The translations under genes and the position numbers were made by a program. A stretch of DNA of 64,000 nucleotides from Fibrella rubiginis (GTDB taxonomy: Bacteria > Bacteroidota > Bacteroidia > Cytophagales > Spirosomataceae), in the NCBI RefSeq assembly GCF_017353185.1, contig NZ_JAFMYV010000006.1, forward strand, positions 308,510-372,509. The letters are read 5' to 3'. Shown piece after piece: positions 42,485 through 50,773 of this stretch. The notes beneath the pieces were generated by a model. The model did no database searches. It had not been told where the DNA came from and was given only the letters and a program-made list of their open reading frames with translations. The first letter of the stretch is position 1. Every line of letters starts with the position of its first letter.

Positions 42485-43531
42485 CTACTCCCTGATCAAC
42501 ACTGCGCCGGTGCCGTTTGCATCTACATAACGTACCTGACCATAATCGAAGGTGACACCCGTGGCCGGGTCATTGGTGATTAACAGCGAGCCGTCCATAT
42601 CCACATAATCGAGCAGGGGCAGCAGGTGAGCGATAGCCGAAATACCCACACTTGATTCAGTCATGCAACCCACCATCACGCGCAAACCCCGTTGCCGGGC
42701 GTCGGCAATCATGCGCCGCGCGGGGGTGAGACCACCACATTTGGTCAGCTTGATGTTGATGCCGTCGAAATAGCCTGCGCAACGGGCCACATCCGTCTCG
42801 GTGATGCAGCTTTCGTCGGCAATAAGGGGCAACGTGGTCCCGGTGGGCAGTTTTTGGGGCAGTTCGTTACGAAGGCGAGTCATGCCTGCCCAGTCATCGG
42901 CAGGGAGGGGCTGCTCGATCAATTCCACGCCCAGGGCTATCAGTTCAGGGGCGAAGGCCAGCGTTTGGTCCACCGTCCAGCCGCAGTTGGCATCCACCCG
43001 AAAACGGGAATCAGTGTGTTTCCGCAATAGGCGCAACGTGTCCAGATCAGTGTCTGGCCGGCCTAATTTTACCTTGTATAGGGGCCAGGGCATTTCCTGC
43101 ATTTTGGTCAGCATCACGTCGGGGGTGTCAAGCCCTATGGTGAAGTTCGTAAGTGGGCGAGGCATGCTCAAATCCAGCCCCCAATGCGCATACAGCGGCT
43201 TCCCGGCGTGTTTGGCCACCAGATCATGCGCTGCTTCGTCGATGGCGCACTGCGCAAACGGGTTAGTAGCCAGTGCCTCATGCAGCCGGTCCCAGAGGGC
43301 TTCGGCGGTAGTCCAGTTGGGGGTTTCAATCAGGTCACGCACGCGGCCCAGATCGGTCATCATGCGGTCTATCGTGATGCCGTAATAAGGATTGGCCGTG
43401 GCCTCCCCAAAGCCCGACAGCGGCCCGTCGCGCAGTTCCACAATAAGCGTTTCCTGCACGTCGCGGCTGTCATGGGCAATGGTAAATGTGTGGCGCAGGC
43501 GTAGGCTGGCACGGTGTAAAAGCAGTTCCAT
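42485..43531 (-). CDS. Dipeptide epimerase (L-Ala-D/L-Glu epimerase type)
   Basis: 348-residue enolase-superfamily enzyme that epimerises dipeptides such as L-Ala-D-Glu from peptidoglycan recycling. Barrel motifs: PLYKVKLGRPDTD (KxK base), RVDANCGWTVDQ (Asp ligand), VELIEQPLP (Glu), LIADESCITETD (Asp) and INIKLTKCGGLTPA (second Lys base). Heads a leftward group with the PLP enzyme, serine hydrolase and lipoprotein, consistent with muropeptide or dipeptide use. Confidence 0.92.
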   Translation of the reverse strand: MELLLHRASLRLRHTFTIAHDSRDVQETLIVELRDGPLSGFGEATANPYYGITIDRMMTDLGRVRDLIETPNWTTAEALWDRLHEALATNPFAQCAIDEAAHDLVAKHAGKPLYAHWGLDLSMPRPLTNFTIGLDTPDVMLTKMQEMPWPLYKVKLGRPDTDLDTLRLLRKHTDSRFRVDANCGWTVDQTLAFAPELIALGVELIEQPLPADDWAGMTRLRNELPQKLPTGTTLPLIADESCITETDVARCAGYFDGINIKLTKCGGLTPARRMIADARQRGLRVMVGCMTESSVGISAIAHLLPLLDYVDMDGSLLITNDPATGVTFDYGQVRYVDANGTGAVLIRE

Positions 43532-43598
43532 GGCCTCAAATTACAGATTCGGGCTAACTTGACGGCGTTTTCAGTTTTCAGTTTGCCGTTTTCAATTA

Positions 43599-44780
43599 AT
43601 GACCACCTCTTACCTGATTCTTGTCCTCAGCCTGGCCGTACTCATTTCGTATGGCTTCGATTTACTCAGCAGTCGGTTCAAAACGCCGCCCGTGTTGTTG
43701 CTCTTACTGCTGGGCGTAATTCTGCGGCTGGTTACCAACTCGCTGTCGATCCAGGTGCCGCTGGTGGTGCCCACGCTTTCCACGCTGGGTACGCTGTCGC
43801 TCATTCTGGTGGTGCTGGAAGGGGGCCTCGACCTTGATATTGAACCTGAACGGCTCAGCCTGGTGCGCCGCACAGGGCTGATGGCGCTGCTCTCCATCGT
43901 GCTGACTACGCTCTTGCTGGCCACCATGCTCTACCTGCTTCTGGACGAGTCGTATTACAAATGCCTGCTCAACACTCTACCTTTCGGCATCATCAGTAGT
44001 TCCATTGCCGGCCAGGCCGTGCGCCCGCTATCGGCTGAAAAGCGGGAGTTTAGTACCTACGAGACGTCCTTTGCGGCCATCATCAGCATTATGCTGTATA
44101 ACTTTCTCATTGTCAGCGATCAATCGGTTTGGGGAGCGGCTTTCGGCTTTGTGCGCGACACGATTTTGATGGGCGTTATTTCGCTGATTTGCTGTTTTGC
44201 GCTGCTTTACCTGATTGGCCGAATCAACCACCCGGTCAAATTCCTGCCCATCATTTCGGTACTGTTTCTGGTTTACGCCGTTGCCGATATCTACGACCTG
44301 TCGTCGCTGGTGCTGGTGCTCATTTTCGGGCTGTTTCTCAACAACACCGACCTGTTCATCCGGGGCAACCTGGCGCGGCTGTTCAAGAGTGACCTGTTCG
44401 AAACGGAACTGGACCAACTCAAAAACCTCACCGCCGAAGGGGCTTTCATTGTTCGCACATTTTTCTTTTTGCTCTACGGCTTTTCCATCAACCTGAAAGC
44501 CCTTATTGACCCCGACGCCCTGATTGTCAGCAGCTTATTCGTGATCGTCATCTTCGCCGTGCGGTGGCCACTGCTCCGTGCGCTCTTCCGGGGCGATGCC
44601 CGCCCCCTCAACTGGATTGCCCCCCGCGGCCTCATCACCATTCTGCTCTACACCAATATCCCGCAGGCCCTCAAACTCACCGGTTTCCGCGAAGGCATCC
44701 TCACCCTTGTGGTCATCCTTACCGCCATCGGCACCGCCATCGGCACGATTCGGTACAAGGGCGAACGGGAGATAGGCTAA
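43599..44780 (+). CDS. CPA1-type cation:proton antiporter
   Basis: 393 residues, about 12 membrane helices (YLILVLSLAVLISYGFDLLS, LLLLLGVILRLVTNSL, AIGTAIGTIRYKG). Conserved helices include FGIISSSIAGQAV and FFFLLYGFSINLKAL, with helix 5-type acidic residues less obvious than in NhaP. Exchanges Na+ or K+ for H+ across the inner membrane. It stands alone and is convergent with the barrel-protein gene. Confidence 0.82.
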   Translation: MTTSYLILVLSLAVLISYGFDLLSSRFKTPPVLLLLLLGVILRLVTNSLSIQVPLVVPTLSTLGTLSLILVVLEGGLDLDIEPERLSLVRRTGLMALLSIVLTTLLLATMLYLLLDESYYKCLLNTLPFGIISSSIAGQAVRPLSAEKREFSTYETSFAAIISIMLYNFLIVSDQSVWGAAFGFVRDTILMGVISLICCFALLYLIGRINHPVKFLPIISVLFLVYAVADIYDLSSLVLVLIFGLFLNNTDLFIRGNLARLFKSDLFETELDQLKNLTAEGAFIVRTFFFLLYGFSINLKALIDPDALIVSSLFVIVIFAVRWPLLRALFRGDARPLNWIAPRGLITILLYTNIPQALKLTGFREGILTLVVILTAIGTAIGTIRYKGEREIG

Positions 44781-44787
44781 GACAGGC

Positions 44788-47622
44788 CTACAGCTTCGTA
44801 AATCGTCTGATCTGAACGGGGCGACCGCTGGGGTCCAGCTCAATGCTGAGGGGAGTGGCCTGTCCTTTCGGTTCTACGGTATAGGTAACGAGCTTGCGGC
44901 TGGCTGGTGACTGCGCCTGCGTAACGGCCACCTGATACTGACCAATGGGCAAATACAACGTAAACTGCCCCTGCTCGTCGGCGTAGGTGCGGTAGAGTTC
45001 CCCCGCAATGCCGGTGGTTTCGATGCGGTATTGGTCAAGACCACAGGGCTGCGTATCGTATTTGACACGATTACAACGCAGGGTACCGGCAATACGCCAC
45101 GTCTTCTGAATCGCCATATCGCGGCTAACCGATGAACCGGTTATTTGCACAGTGTCCTGATACCAGACAGGTTCGCCGGTGCTCAGCCGACATACTGCCC
45201 GGACGGGGTACGTGCCGTTGGGCAGATCTTTGCAGATAATCAGCCCTTTTTTGTCGGTAATCATGGCCAGCCGCCCCACGTTCACGACCAAATCCTGGCT
45301 GTACTGCTCGTTTCCGTCGCGCTTCTGGTTGTTGTTTTCATCGTCGAAAAAACGCAGCCGCAACGTCCGGCTCGACTGGCCCGGCAACCGCCTGAACGTC
45401 TTGGCCACCTCCACCCGCATCTGCGATTCCTGCCACGGCACCGTCGACATATCGGCGAACTGATTGGCGTAGGACAGGGCATTGACGTCGAAGCGAATCC
45501 GCATTGTTTCGTTGGCGGCAAAGGTCATGCTGTTGTAGAGCAGCCCATTCCAGGAACTCGCCATACTGTTATAATTCAAGCTGGCCCCCAGGCTTCCCCT
45601 CAGCCGCCCGTTGAGCAGGCTAAACTGCGCCGTTGGACCCACCGAAAATTGCCGATACCCTCCCGGATCGCCCTGGCCGGGCAGGTAGTCGTTGATCAGG
45701 AAGGGGCCCTGCTGGTAGAGGCCCATCAGGTTCAGGTTGCCGCGCCCCACCGAGCCATAATACCGGAACGACCCCACCCGAAACTGATCTGTCGGTGGTG
45801 TCACGTGGTCGAATTGGCCCGCGTCTACGCCCACCTCCACCCGCGCGCCCGACCGGGCCTCGTAGCGCAGGGTAGCCTGGAGCCGGTAGGCGTTGGCCTG
45901 CTGATTTAACCCATCCGGCAACGACTGCGACTGAAGCCAGAAATAAGGCCGTACGATGCTGGTGACTCGCCCAAACTGCTGCACCCAGTAGACTTCAGCC
46001 AGGGTGTTGCCGTACCGCCGGTTGCCCATCTCACTAATCGACGTGAAAATCTGCTGGTTGTACTGAATCTGACTGTACCGGTACGACAGCCGGGTGTTGG
46101 CCCATTTTTTCAGCGTAAGGCTGTGTTCCAGTAAGGTGGCCCCGCGCTGAATGCCCCCATAGACAGGGCTGCTCACGTAGGCAGAGGCGTATACATCAAG
46201 AGGTTTGGTGTGCAGGCTATACGAACCACCACCCGCCCAGCCCATGAGCCGTTCCCGCTGCGGATGCCCCGGCGCAAAATCGAAGCTGTTGCCCACACGC
46301 AGTTTAATAGTCGAGTGCGGATTCAGTTGCCAATGTGCGGCGGCGTAGCTGAGCGTACCCGCCCGTTCGAGGCGTTGCTGCTGGTAGTAGCTGCTGCTGA
46401 ATTCGTAGCGAGCATCGCCACTAAGGGGTAACGTGCCCGATAGTCGCATTGAATAGGTCTGATCGGCTACGGGCTGTGTGCTCTGAAACTGCCCCAGCGT
46501 ACTGGGCATGAGCGCCGCCAGCCAGTTCGACTGATTGCGTAGTGCCCAGCCTTCCAGCCGAGTAGCTTCGCCAAACGTACCCGCCACCCGTAGCCCCACC
46601 CCAATTAGCGGCAGTTCGTGGTAATCGTAGATGCTGCCTGCGTGGAGTTCAAACCCTTTTTGCTCGTATTGTATGTAGGTGTCGCGGAGTTCATGGTAAT
46701 TCAGATCGGCATAGTTAAGGTAGTAGAGCTTGAAGTCGAGGCGGCCTTTGCCCAGTTCCTTATGCCCCCACGTACGGAACTCATTGACTATGCCGGCCCG
46801 GCCAAACCGGCCAACCCCCACGGCCACCCCAAAGGGGTTTTCACCACCCAGCAACGACCGGTCGGCCCAGTGTTTGGACGTAGCCAGCAATACCGGACGA
46901 CAGGCCACACTACCCAAAAAGGAGCCCAACAGGCCGGTTTCATTCACCTCCTGCGCCTCGATGGTCAGGTCATAGCGACGGTCTCGCTCCAGTGCCCGCC
47001 CCACCAGACATGGCAGGTAGAGGGTGGTATCGCGCCGGGCGGGTATACTGATGGGTAAAAATGAGTGGGGTAACCGAAATCCGGCAGGCATAGAAAACAG
47101 CCGGACGCGGAGGTTGCGGGCGTGTGGTCCCTGGTTAGAGAAACGAACAGGTACCCGCAACGTGTCCTGATTAGGTGCTACAAACGGGGCTTCGTCAAGC
47201 AGCGAAAACAGCAATGTGCTGGGTGCATTACGGTTAGGTGTCACGATAAACTGGACAGCTGACCCCGCCGTGGGGTCATGCTGCGACGTTTCAATGCGGA
47301 CAATGCCCTCCTCCCCGTTCCACGTGCGTTCGATCATGAATTTTAGCAGCAGTTGCCGCGACGAGTGGGGGGCCAGTGTCATGGTAGCGGGCAACTGCGT
47401 CAGCAGCCGAAAAGCGGGCGGTGCCTTCAGTATAAGCCGCAGTATGCTGGCCTCGTCGGTATCATTCAGTAGCGTGATGCGGTTGCTGAAGGTCTCACCC
47501 GCTGTGCCATCTATATAATCCTGATCGACTAACAAGATGGCGGCACGGGATTTGTAGCCCAAAACATCAACATAAGAGCATATGACCAAAGAAAGTATGA
47601 GTATGATTTTTCCCACAAGCAA
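44788..47622 (-). CDS. Large outer-membrane beta-barrel protein, usher-like candidate
   Basis: 944 residues from TTG 47622 (GTG 47616 possible); hydrophobic signal IILILSLVICSYVDVLG. Residues about 25-250 look like two Ig-like domains with NPCBM/COG1470-type strands (VPVRFSNQGPHARNLRVRLF). About 260-770 is a strand-rich barrel with alternating aromatic residues (YIQYEQKGFELHAGSIYDYH, FRYYGSVGRGNLNLMGLY). About 775-944 is a SdrD-B/carboxypeptidase-regulatory-like part (LRFFDDENNNQKRDGNEQYS, GQFTLYLPIGQYQVAVTQAQ). Domain order N-Ig, barrel, C-terminal beta-sandwiches resembles a fimbrial usher, and it is divergent from pilin- and chaperone-like genes. Usher function is inference; no direct usher signature was recognised. 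Confidence 0.6.
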   Translation of the reverse strand: MLVGKIILILSLVICSYVDVLGYKSRAAILLVDQDYIDGTAGETFSNRITLLNDTDEASILRLILKAPPAFRLLTQLPATMTLAPHSSRQLLLKFMIERTWNGEEGIVRIETSQHDPTAGSAVQFIVTPNRNAPSTLLFSLLDEAPFVAPNQDTLRVPVRFSNQGPHARNLRVRLFSMPAGFRLPHSFLPISIPARRDTTLYLPCLVGRALERDRRYDLTIEAQEVNETGLLGSFLGSVACRPVLLATSKHWADRSLLGGENPFGVAVGVGRFGRAGIVNEFRTWGHKELGKGRLDFKLYYLNYADLNYHELRDTYIQYEQKGFELHAGSIYDYHELPLIGVGLRVAGTFGEATRLEGWALRNQSNWLAALMPSTLGQFQSTQPVADQTYSMRLSGTLPLSGDARYEFSSSYYQQQRLERAGTLSYAAAHWQLNPHSTIKLRVGNSFDFAPGHPQRERLMGWAGGGSYSLHTKPLDVYASAYVSSPVYGGIQRGATLLEHSLTLKKWANTRLSYRYSQIQYNQQIFTSISEMGNRRYGNTLAEVYWVQQFGRVTSIVRPYFWLQSQSLPDGLNQQANAYRLQATLRYEARSGARVEVGVDAGQFDHVTPPTDQFRVGSFRYYGSVGRGNLNLMGLYQQGPFLINDYLPGQGDPGGYRQFSVGPTAQFSLLNGRLRGSLGASLNYNSMASSWNGLLYNSMTFAANETMRIRFDVNALSYANQFADMSTVPWQESQMRVEVAKTFRRLPGQSSRTLRLRFFDDENNNQKRDGNEQYSQDLVVNVGRLAMITDKKGLIICKDLPNGTYPVRAVCRLSTGEPVWYQDTVQITGSSVSRDMAIQKTWRIAGTLRCNRVKYDTQPCGLDQYRIETTGIAGELYRTYADEQGQFTLYLPIGQYQVAVTQAQSPASRKLVTYTVEPKGQATPLSIELDPSGRPVQIRRFTKL

Positions 47623-47924
47623 TCAAAAGTTGATAGTAATACGTACTGATTTATTAGTTCGTGTGCAAATGGCATGCCATTTGTACACGAACAGTTACAC
47701 AATCTTTACAAATAAATTACAATAGATTGGGAGAATGTACTTAAGTATTTCTTGTTACGTAGTATGGCCTTTGTAACTGGCTAACAGCCTAACCACTAAC
47801 AGATAACTCGCTCACTGTGCCGATTCAACCAGTTTTGCCATTACCAAACCGTTCATTCCGTTTCTATTCCAATTTTTTCTAGTGCGCTTACCGTCTATTT
47901 TCTCACACTTAACACCAGTAAACT
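47623..47924. other. Divergent control region of the pilin/usher cluster
   Basis: About 300 nt without a gene. It holds a near-perfect 36-bp palindrome and AT-rich stretches (acaatctttacaaataaattacaatag). A weak -7-like GGCCTTTG at 47766-47773 lies about 150 nt before the first pilin ATG, which would give a long leader. Confidence 0.5.
47657..47692. promoter_or_regulatory. 36-bp palindrome between usher-like and pilin genes
   Basis: GTTCGTGTGCAAATGGCA followed directly by TGCCATTTGTACACGAAC: 17 of 18 pairs match, no loop, centre GCATGC. It is 35 nt upstream of the leftward gene. Loop-free dyad symmetry in a divergent promoter suits an operator for a dimeric regulator; a cruciform is an alternative. 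Confidence 0.5.
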
Positions 47925-48446
47925 ATGGTAGCATTCCAAAAAGGATCCTTGCGTCGGCTAGTGCTGACGGTTGTCACTGCCGGTTTGGGCGCTTACTCAG
48001 CGCAGGCTCAAACCACCGGTACGTCGGCGATGAACGTCACGGTAAAGGACGTTCTGCAACTGACGGTCAACACCAAAACGGTGGACCTGGTCTTTGGTAC
48101 ACCCGAAGACTTTAACAACGGCGTTAGCTCAACGGTCAACAACCAGCTAACGGTCACGTCGAACCGCCCTTATGACCTGAGCGTGAAAACGGCAGGTGAT
48201 CTGTCAGACGGGAAAACATCGATTCCTGTCAGCAACATCTCAGCGCAGACAGTAGGTAGCGGCCTGGGCACACCCAAGACCGTAACAGCCCTGTCGACCA
48301 CCGATCAGGTACTGGCAGCGTCGATTCCCCCGTCGATGTCGAAAACGATTACGATGCAGTACTCAACCTCGGCCAAAAACGAAGCATTTCTGGTACCAGC
48401 GGCCACGTACACAACGACAATGACGTTTACGGCTTCAGCTAATTAA
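47925..48446 (+). CDS. Spore-coat-U/DUF4402-like pilin candidate 1
   Basis: 173 residues. Signal peptide LRRLVLTVVTAGLGAYSAQA. Mature domain: MNVTVKDVLQLTVNTKTVDL, VFGTPEDFNNGVSSTV, SKTITMQYSTSAKNEAFLVP and C-terminal YTTTMTFTASAN. The all-beta Ig-like pattern with a terminal YTxTxTFTA strand is that of SCPU/DUF4402 surface subunits assembled by donor-strand exchange in archaic chaperone-usher systems. Closest relative is the next gene (identical DVLQLTVNT). Confidence 0.7.
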   Translation: MVAFQKGSLRRLVLTVVTAGLGAYSAQAQTTGTSAMNVTVKDVLQLTVNTKTVDLVFGTPEDFNNGVSSTVNNQLTVTSNRPYDLSVKTAGDLSDGKTSIPVSNISAQTVGSGLGTPKTVTALSTTDQVLAASIPPSMSKTITMQYSTSAKNEAFLVPAATYTTTMTFTASAN

Positions 48447-48467
48447 TTGCTTGTAAAACGAAATGTT

Positions 48468-48492
48468 CTCCGGTTACAGGCTGTAGCCGGAG
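48468..48492. promoter_or_regulatory. Intercistronic stem-loop between pilin genes 1 and 2
   Basis: CTCCGGTTACAG-g-CTGTAGCCGGAG: 11 of 12 pairs (one G-U). No T-run follows, so probably not a full terminator. It may lower readthrough or stabilise the upstream mRNA and so set subunit ratio. Confidence 0.45.
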
Positions 48493-48527
48493 GCGTTTCA
48501 ACTCTATCCAACTAACACACTGGTCCA

Positions 48528-49049
48528 ATGATTAATACCTCTATTCGCCAGCGCCTTTTTGCGTTGGCCTTACTCGCCGCCAGTCTGGGTTCGGGTCAAG
48601 CGGTGGCCCAGTCGTCGGGCAATGCCACCATGACCGTTAACCTGACCGACGTGCTACAACTCACCGTCAACACGGCTACCGTGACGCTCAACTTTGCCAC
48701 CCCCGCCGACTATAATAACGGGGTATCATCGTCGGTGCCCAACCAAATATCGGTCACCTGCAACCGGGCCTACGATCTGAAAGTAAAGACCACAACGGCC
48801 ACCCTCACCAGCGGGGCCAACACCATTCCGGTGAGTAACGTGGCGGCTCAGGCCAGCTATACGGGTCAGGCAGCAGCCAACCCAACGGTAGCTTTAAGCA
48901 TTACCGATCAGGCACTGGCTACAGCCGTACCGGCCTCAACAACGCGGCAGATCAGCCTTCAGTACTCAACGAGCGCTGGTAATCAGGCCTTTTTAAAGCC
49001 CGCCGGTGCTTATACAACCACCCTAACCTTTACAGCGGTTGCTAACTGA
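48528..49049 (+). CDS. Spore-coat-U/DUF4402-like pilin candidate 2
   Basis: 173 residues, same length as candidate 1. Signal ALALLAASLGSGQAVAQSSG. Mature domain: MTVNLTDVLQLTVNTATVTL, FATPADYNNGVSSSV, RQISLQYSTSAGNQAFLKP and YTTTLTFTAVAN. Clearly a tandem paralogue of candidate 1. Two close subunits plus one divergent subunit suggest a main and minor subunit set. Same strand, 33 nt before the chaperone-like gene. Confidence 0.7.
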   Translation: MINTSIRQRLFALALLAASLGSGQAVAQSSGNATMTVNLTDVLQLTVNTATVTLNFATPADYNNGVSSSVPNQISVTCNRAYDLKVKTTTATLTSGANTIPVSNVAAQASYTGQAAANPTVALSITDQALATAVPASTTRQISLQYSTSAGNQAFLKPAGAYTTTLTFTAVAN

Positions 49050-49082
49050 GGAGTCTGCAGTTTACTGACTCTCCGCTTCTTT

Positions 49083-49883
49083 ATGACTATCAAGATTATC
49101 GTAGGCATGCTGTTGGGTTGGGTGTTGGCGGGTGCGGCTATGGCCCAGGCCGGTTTTCAGGTAGAGCCACCCAAACTTTATTTCGACGAAGATGCAGGCA
49201 AGCTGTCGCCTGTTCGCATCAAGCTTACCAACCCCACCAAAGTGCGCATGGTGATCCGGGCCAGCTGTGCCGACTGGCGGCGCGATTCGGTGGGGGAAAA
49301 GCAGTTTTATGCACCGGGTAAACTGCCGCATTCCTGCTGCCCTTACCTGCGCGTTCAGCCCGAAACGATTGAGTTGCTGCCCGGTGGTGAACAAACCATG
49401 CTGGTATCGCTCAACCCCGACCGCCCTGTTCCAGCGCAGTTGCACAACGGCATGCTCATGCTGACGCAGATTAACGAACGCGAAATTGCGGAAGCGCAGG
49501 GTGTAAAATCGGGGTTCATCTTCAAAGTACAGCTGGGCGTTCACCTTTACCACACGCCGCGCAACGTGAAGCTAAAAACGATTGGTATCGACACGGTGGC
49601 CGTAACGAAAGGGTCGGGAGACCGGCGGGTGCGGGTGCGGGTCAACAACACCGGCGAGATGCAGTTGGAAAGCCACATGCGCGTAGAACTGACGAACCTG
49701 AAAACGGCGGAAGAACTGAAACTGGAATCTGTTTCGGTCAATTCAATGCCTGGCGAACGCATCTGGGTTAACGCTCCCCTACCCGCCAAACTGCCGTCGG
49801 GCCGTTACCTGATCATTACCATTATAGACAGCGGTCCCGATGTGCCCCTGCAGGTAGCTGAACTTGAAACGGATGTCAAATGA
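49083..49883 (+). CDS. PapD-like periplasmic chaperone candidate
   Basis: 266 residues; signal IIVGMLLGWVLAGAAMAQAG. N-terminal Ig domain FQVEPPKLYFDEDAGKLSPV, KLTNPTKVRMVIRASCADW, LLPGGEQTMLVSLNPDRPVP and GVHLYHTP. C-terminal domain VRVRVNNTGEMQLESHMRVE, MPGERIWVNAPLPAKLPSG and RYLIITIIDSG. The pair of Ig domains and the LPSGRYLIITIID end match archaic fimbrial chaperones, which cap subunits before the usher. Cys residues (SCADW, HSCCPYL) may form a disulfide. Stop overlaps the next start by 4 nt. Confidence 0.65.
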   Translation: MTIKIIVGMLLGWVLAGAAMAQAGFQVEPPKLYFDEDAGKLSPVRIKLTNPTKVRMVIRASCADWRRDSVGEKQFYAPGKLPHSCCPYLRVQPETIELLPGGEQTMLVSLNPDRPVPAQLHNGMLMLTQINEREIAEAQGVKSGFIFKVQLGVHLYHTPRNVKLKTIGIDTVAVTKGSGDRRVRVRVNNTGEMQLESHMRVELTNLKTAEELKLESVSVNSMPGERIWVNAPLPAKLPSGRYLIITIIDSGPDVPLQVAELETDVK

Positions 49884-50335
49884 ACAAGCGAGTGCTGCTG
49901 TTTACCCTCTGCGGACTGCTGCTAACGCTGATGGGCTGGGCACAGACCTTGACGGTGCTGGGCAACCCGGTCATCAACGTAGCTACCGCGGCTGATTACC
50001 AGAACGGCGTGACTGTGTTGCACAATACTGTTCAGGTAAGTGTAGCAGCCAACGTACAGTATAGCCTTCAGGCAAAAGCATCGGGCAATATGACGTCGGG
50101 CGTCAGGAGCATCCCCATTGGCCAGATGCACCTGCGCGCCACGAACATTCCGGGAAACACCAACGCAGGCTTTAACCTCAGCACGGTATACCAGACGCTG
50201 GTCTCATCCAGACAGACAACCGCAGTCACGAACTACGCCATCACCCTTGAATATAAGCTTGCGGGGGGTAACGCCATTCTGCAACCGGGAGGTGCCTATA
50301 CTACCACCATCACCTTCCTGCTGACTTCTCCGTAG
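49880..50335 (+). CDS. Divergent pilin-like subunit 3
   Basis: 151 residues; signal MNKRVLLFTLCGLLLTLMGW then AQ. Mature part starts directly with LTVLGNPVINVATAADYQNG, equivalent to residues 30 onward of subunits 1 and 2, and ends YTTTITFLLTSP. It lacks the DVLQLTVNT segment before the conserved (A/T)xxDYNNGV core. Translationally coupled to the chaperone (ATGA), so it is a likely tip or anchor subunit. Function is inferred from position. Confidence 0.6.
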   Translation: MNKRVLLFTLCGLLLTLMGWAQTLTVLGNPVINVATAADYQNGVTVLHNTVQVSVAANVQYSLQAKASGNMTSGVRSIPIGQMHLRATNIPGNTNAGFNLSTVYQTLVSSRQTTAVTNYAITLEYKLAGGNAILQPGGAYTTTITFLLTSP

Positions 50336-50348
50336 TAACGTTCTCAAA

Positions 50349-50654
50349 CTATTTACTTAGAAACCCCCAAAAAGGCCTCGACTTTAGGTAGTCGAGGTTT
50401 TCGTCGTTGGCAAAAGCTTCACGCTCGAAGCGAATGGCCCGGTAGGCGTCGTAATGGCGCAGGCCCCGGAGGCGGTAATAGCCGTATTCAGCAAAATACC
50501 AGATATAAAACGGTAGCAGGCCCAACTCGAGCTGCTGCCGGAGATGGATACGCTCATGGTTGAGCAACCGCGCCGAGGGGTTTGGCCGGCGCACCAACAC
50601 AAACGGCCAGATGGTCATGCCATTGACCCAGAGCCAGGGAACGATAATGATCAA
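50349..50654 (-). CDS. Small protein with HExxH motif (Bacteroidota-specific)
   Basis: 101 residues if TTG 50654 is used; ATG 50618 would give 89. Core LLNHERIHLRQQLELGLLPF (HERIH), then YIWYFAEYGYYRLRG, RFEREAFANDENLDYLKSRP. His-Glu-xx-His followed by a downstream FERE is the layout of minimal zincin metallopeptidases, and I recall close homologues only in Bacteroidota, uncharacterised. An N-terminal hydrophobic segment (IIIVPWLWVNGMTIWPFVLV) suggests membrane association. Confidence 0.7.
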   Translation of the reverse strand: MIIIVPWLWVNGMTIWPFVLVRRPNPSARLLNHERIHLRQQLELGLLPFYIWYFAEYGYYRLRGLRHYDAYRAIRFEREAFANDENLDYLKSRPFWGFLSK

Positions 50655-50662
50655 GCAAAAAT

Positions 50663-50768
50663 GAATTTAATGTACAATGCACAATGTATAATGGACAATG
50701 GCTTCGCGCTCATATGCTTCAGCGCGAAGCCATTGTCCATTATACATTGTGCATTGTACATTAAATTC
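50663..50768. repeat. Long inverted repeat IR-15 (perfect 48-nt arms) in a divergent gap
   Basis: Arms 50663-50710 and 50721-50768 are perfectly complementary over 48 nt, loop 10 nt (catatgcttc). Words: TTAATGTACAATGCACAATG, TATAATGGACAATGG, CTTCGCGC, as in IR-5. It lies between the HExxH gene and nhaD, which diverge; the right arm ends 5 nt before the nhaD ATG. Confidence 0.96.
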
Positions 50769-50773
50769 CCACC

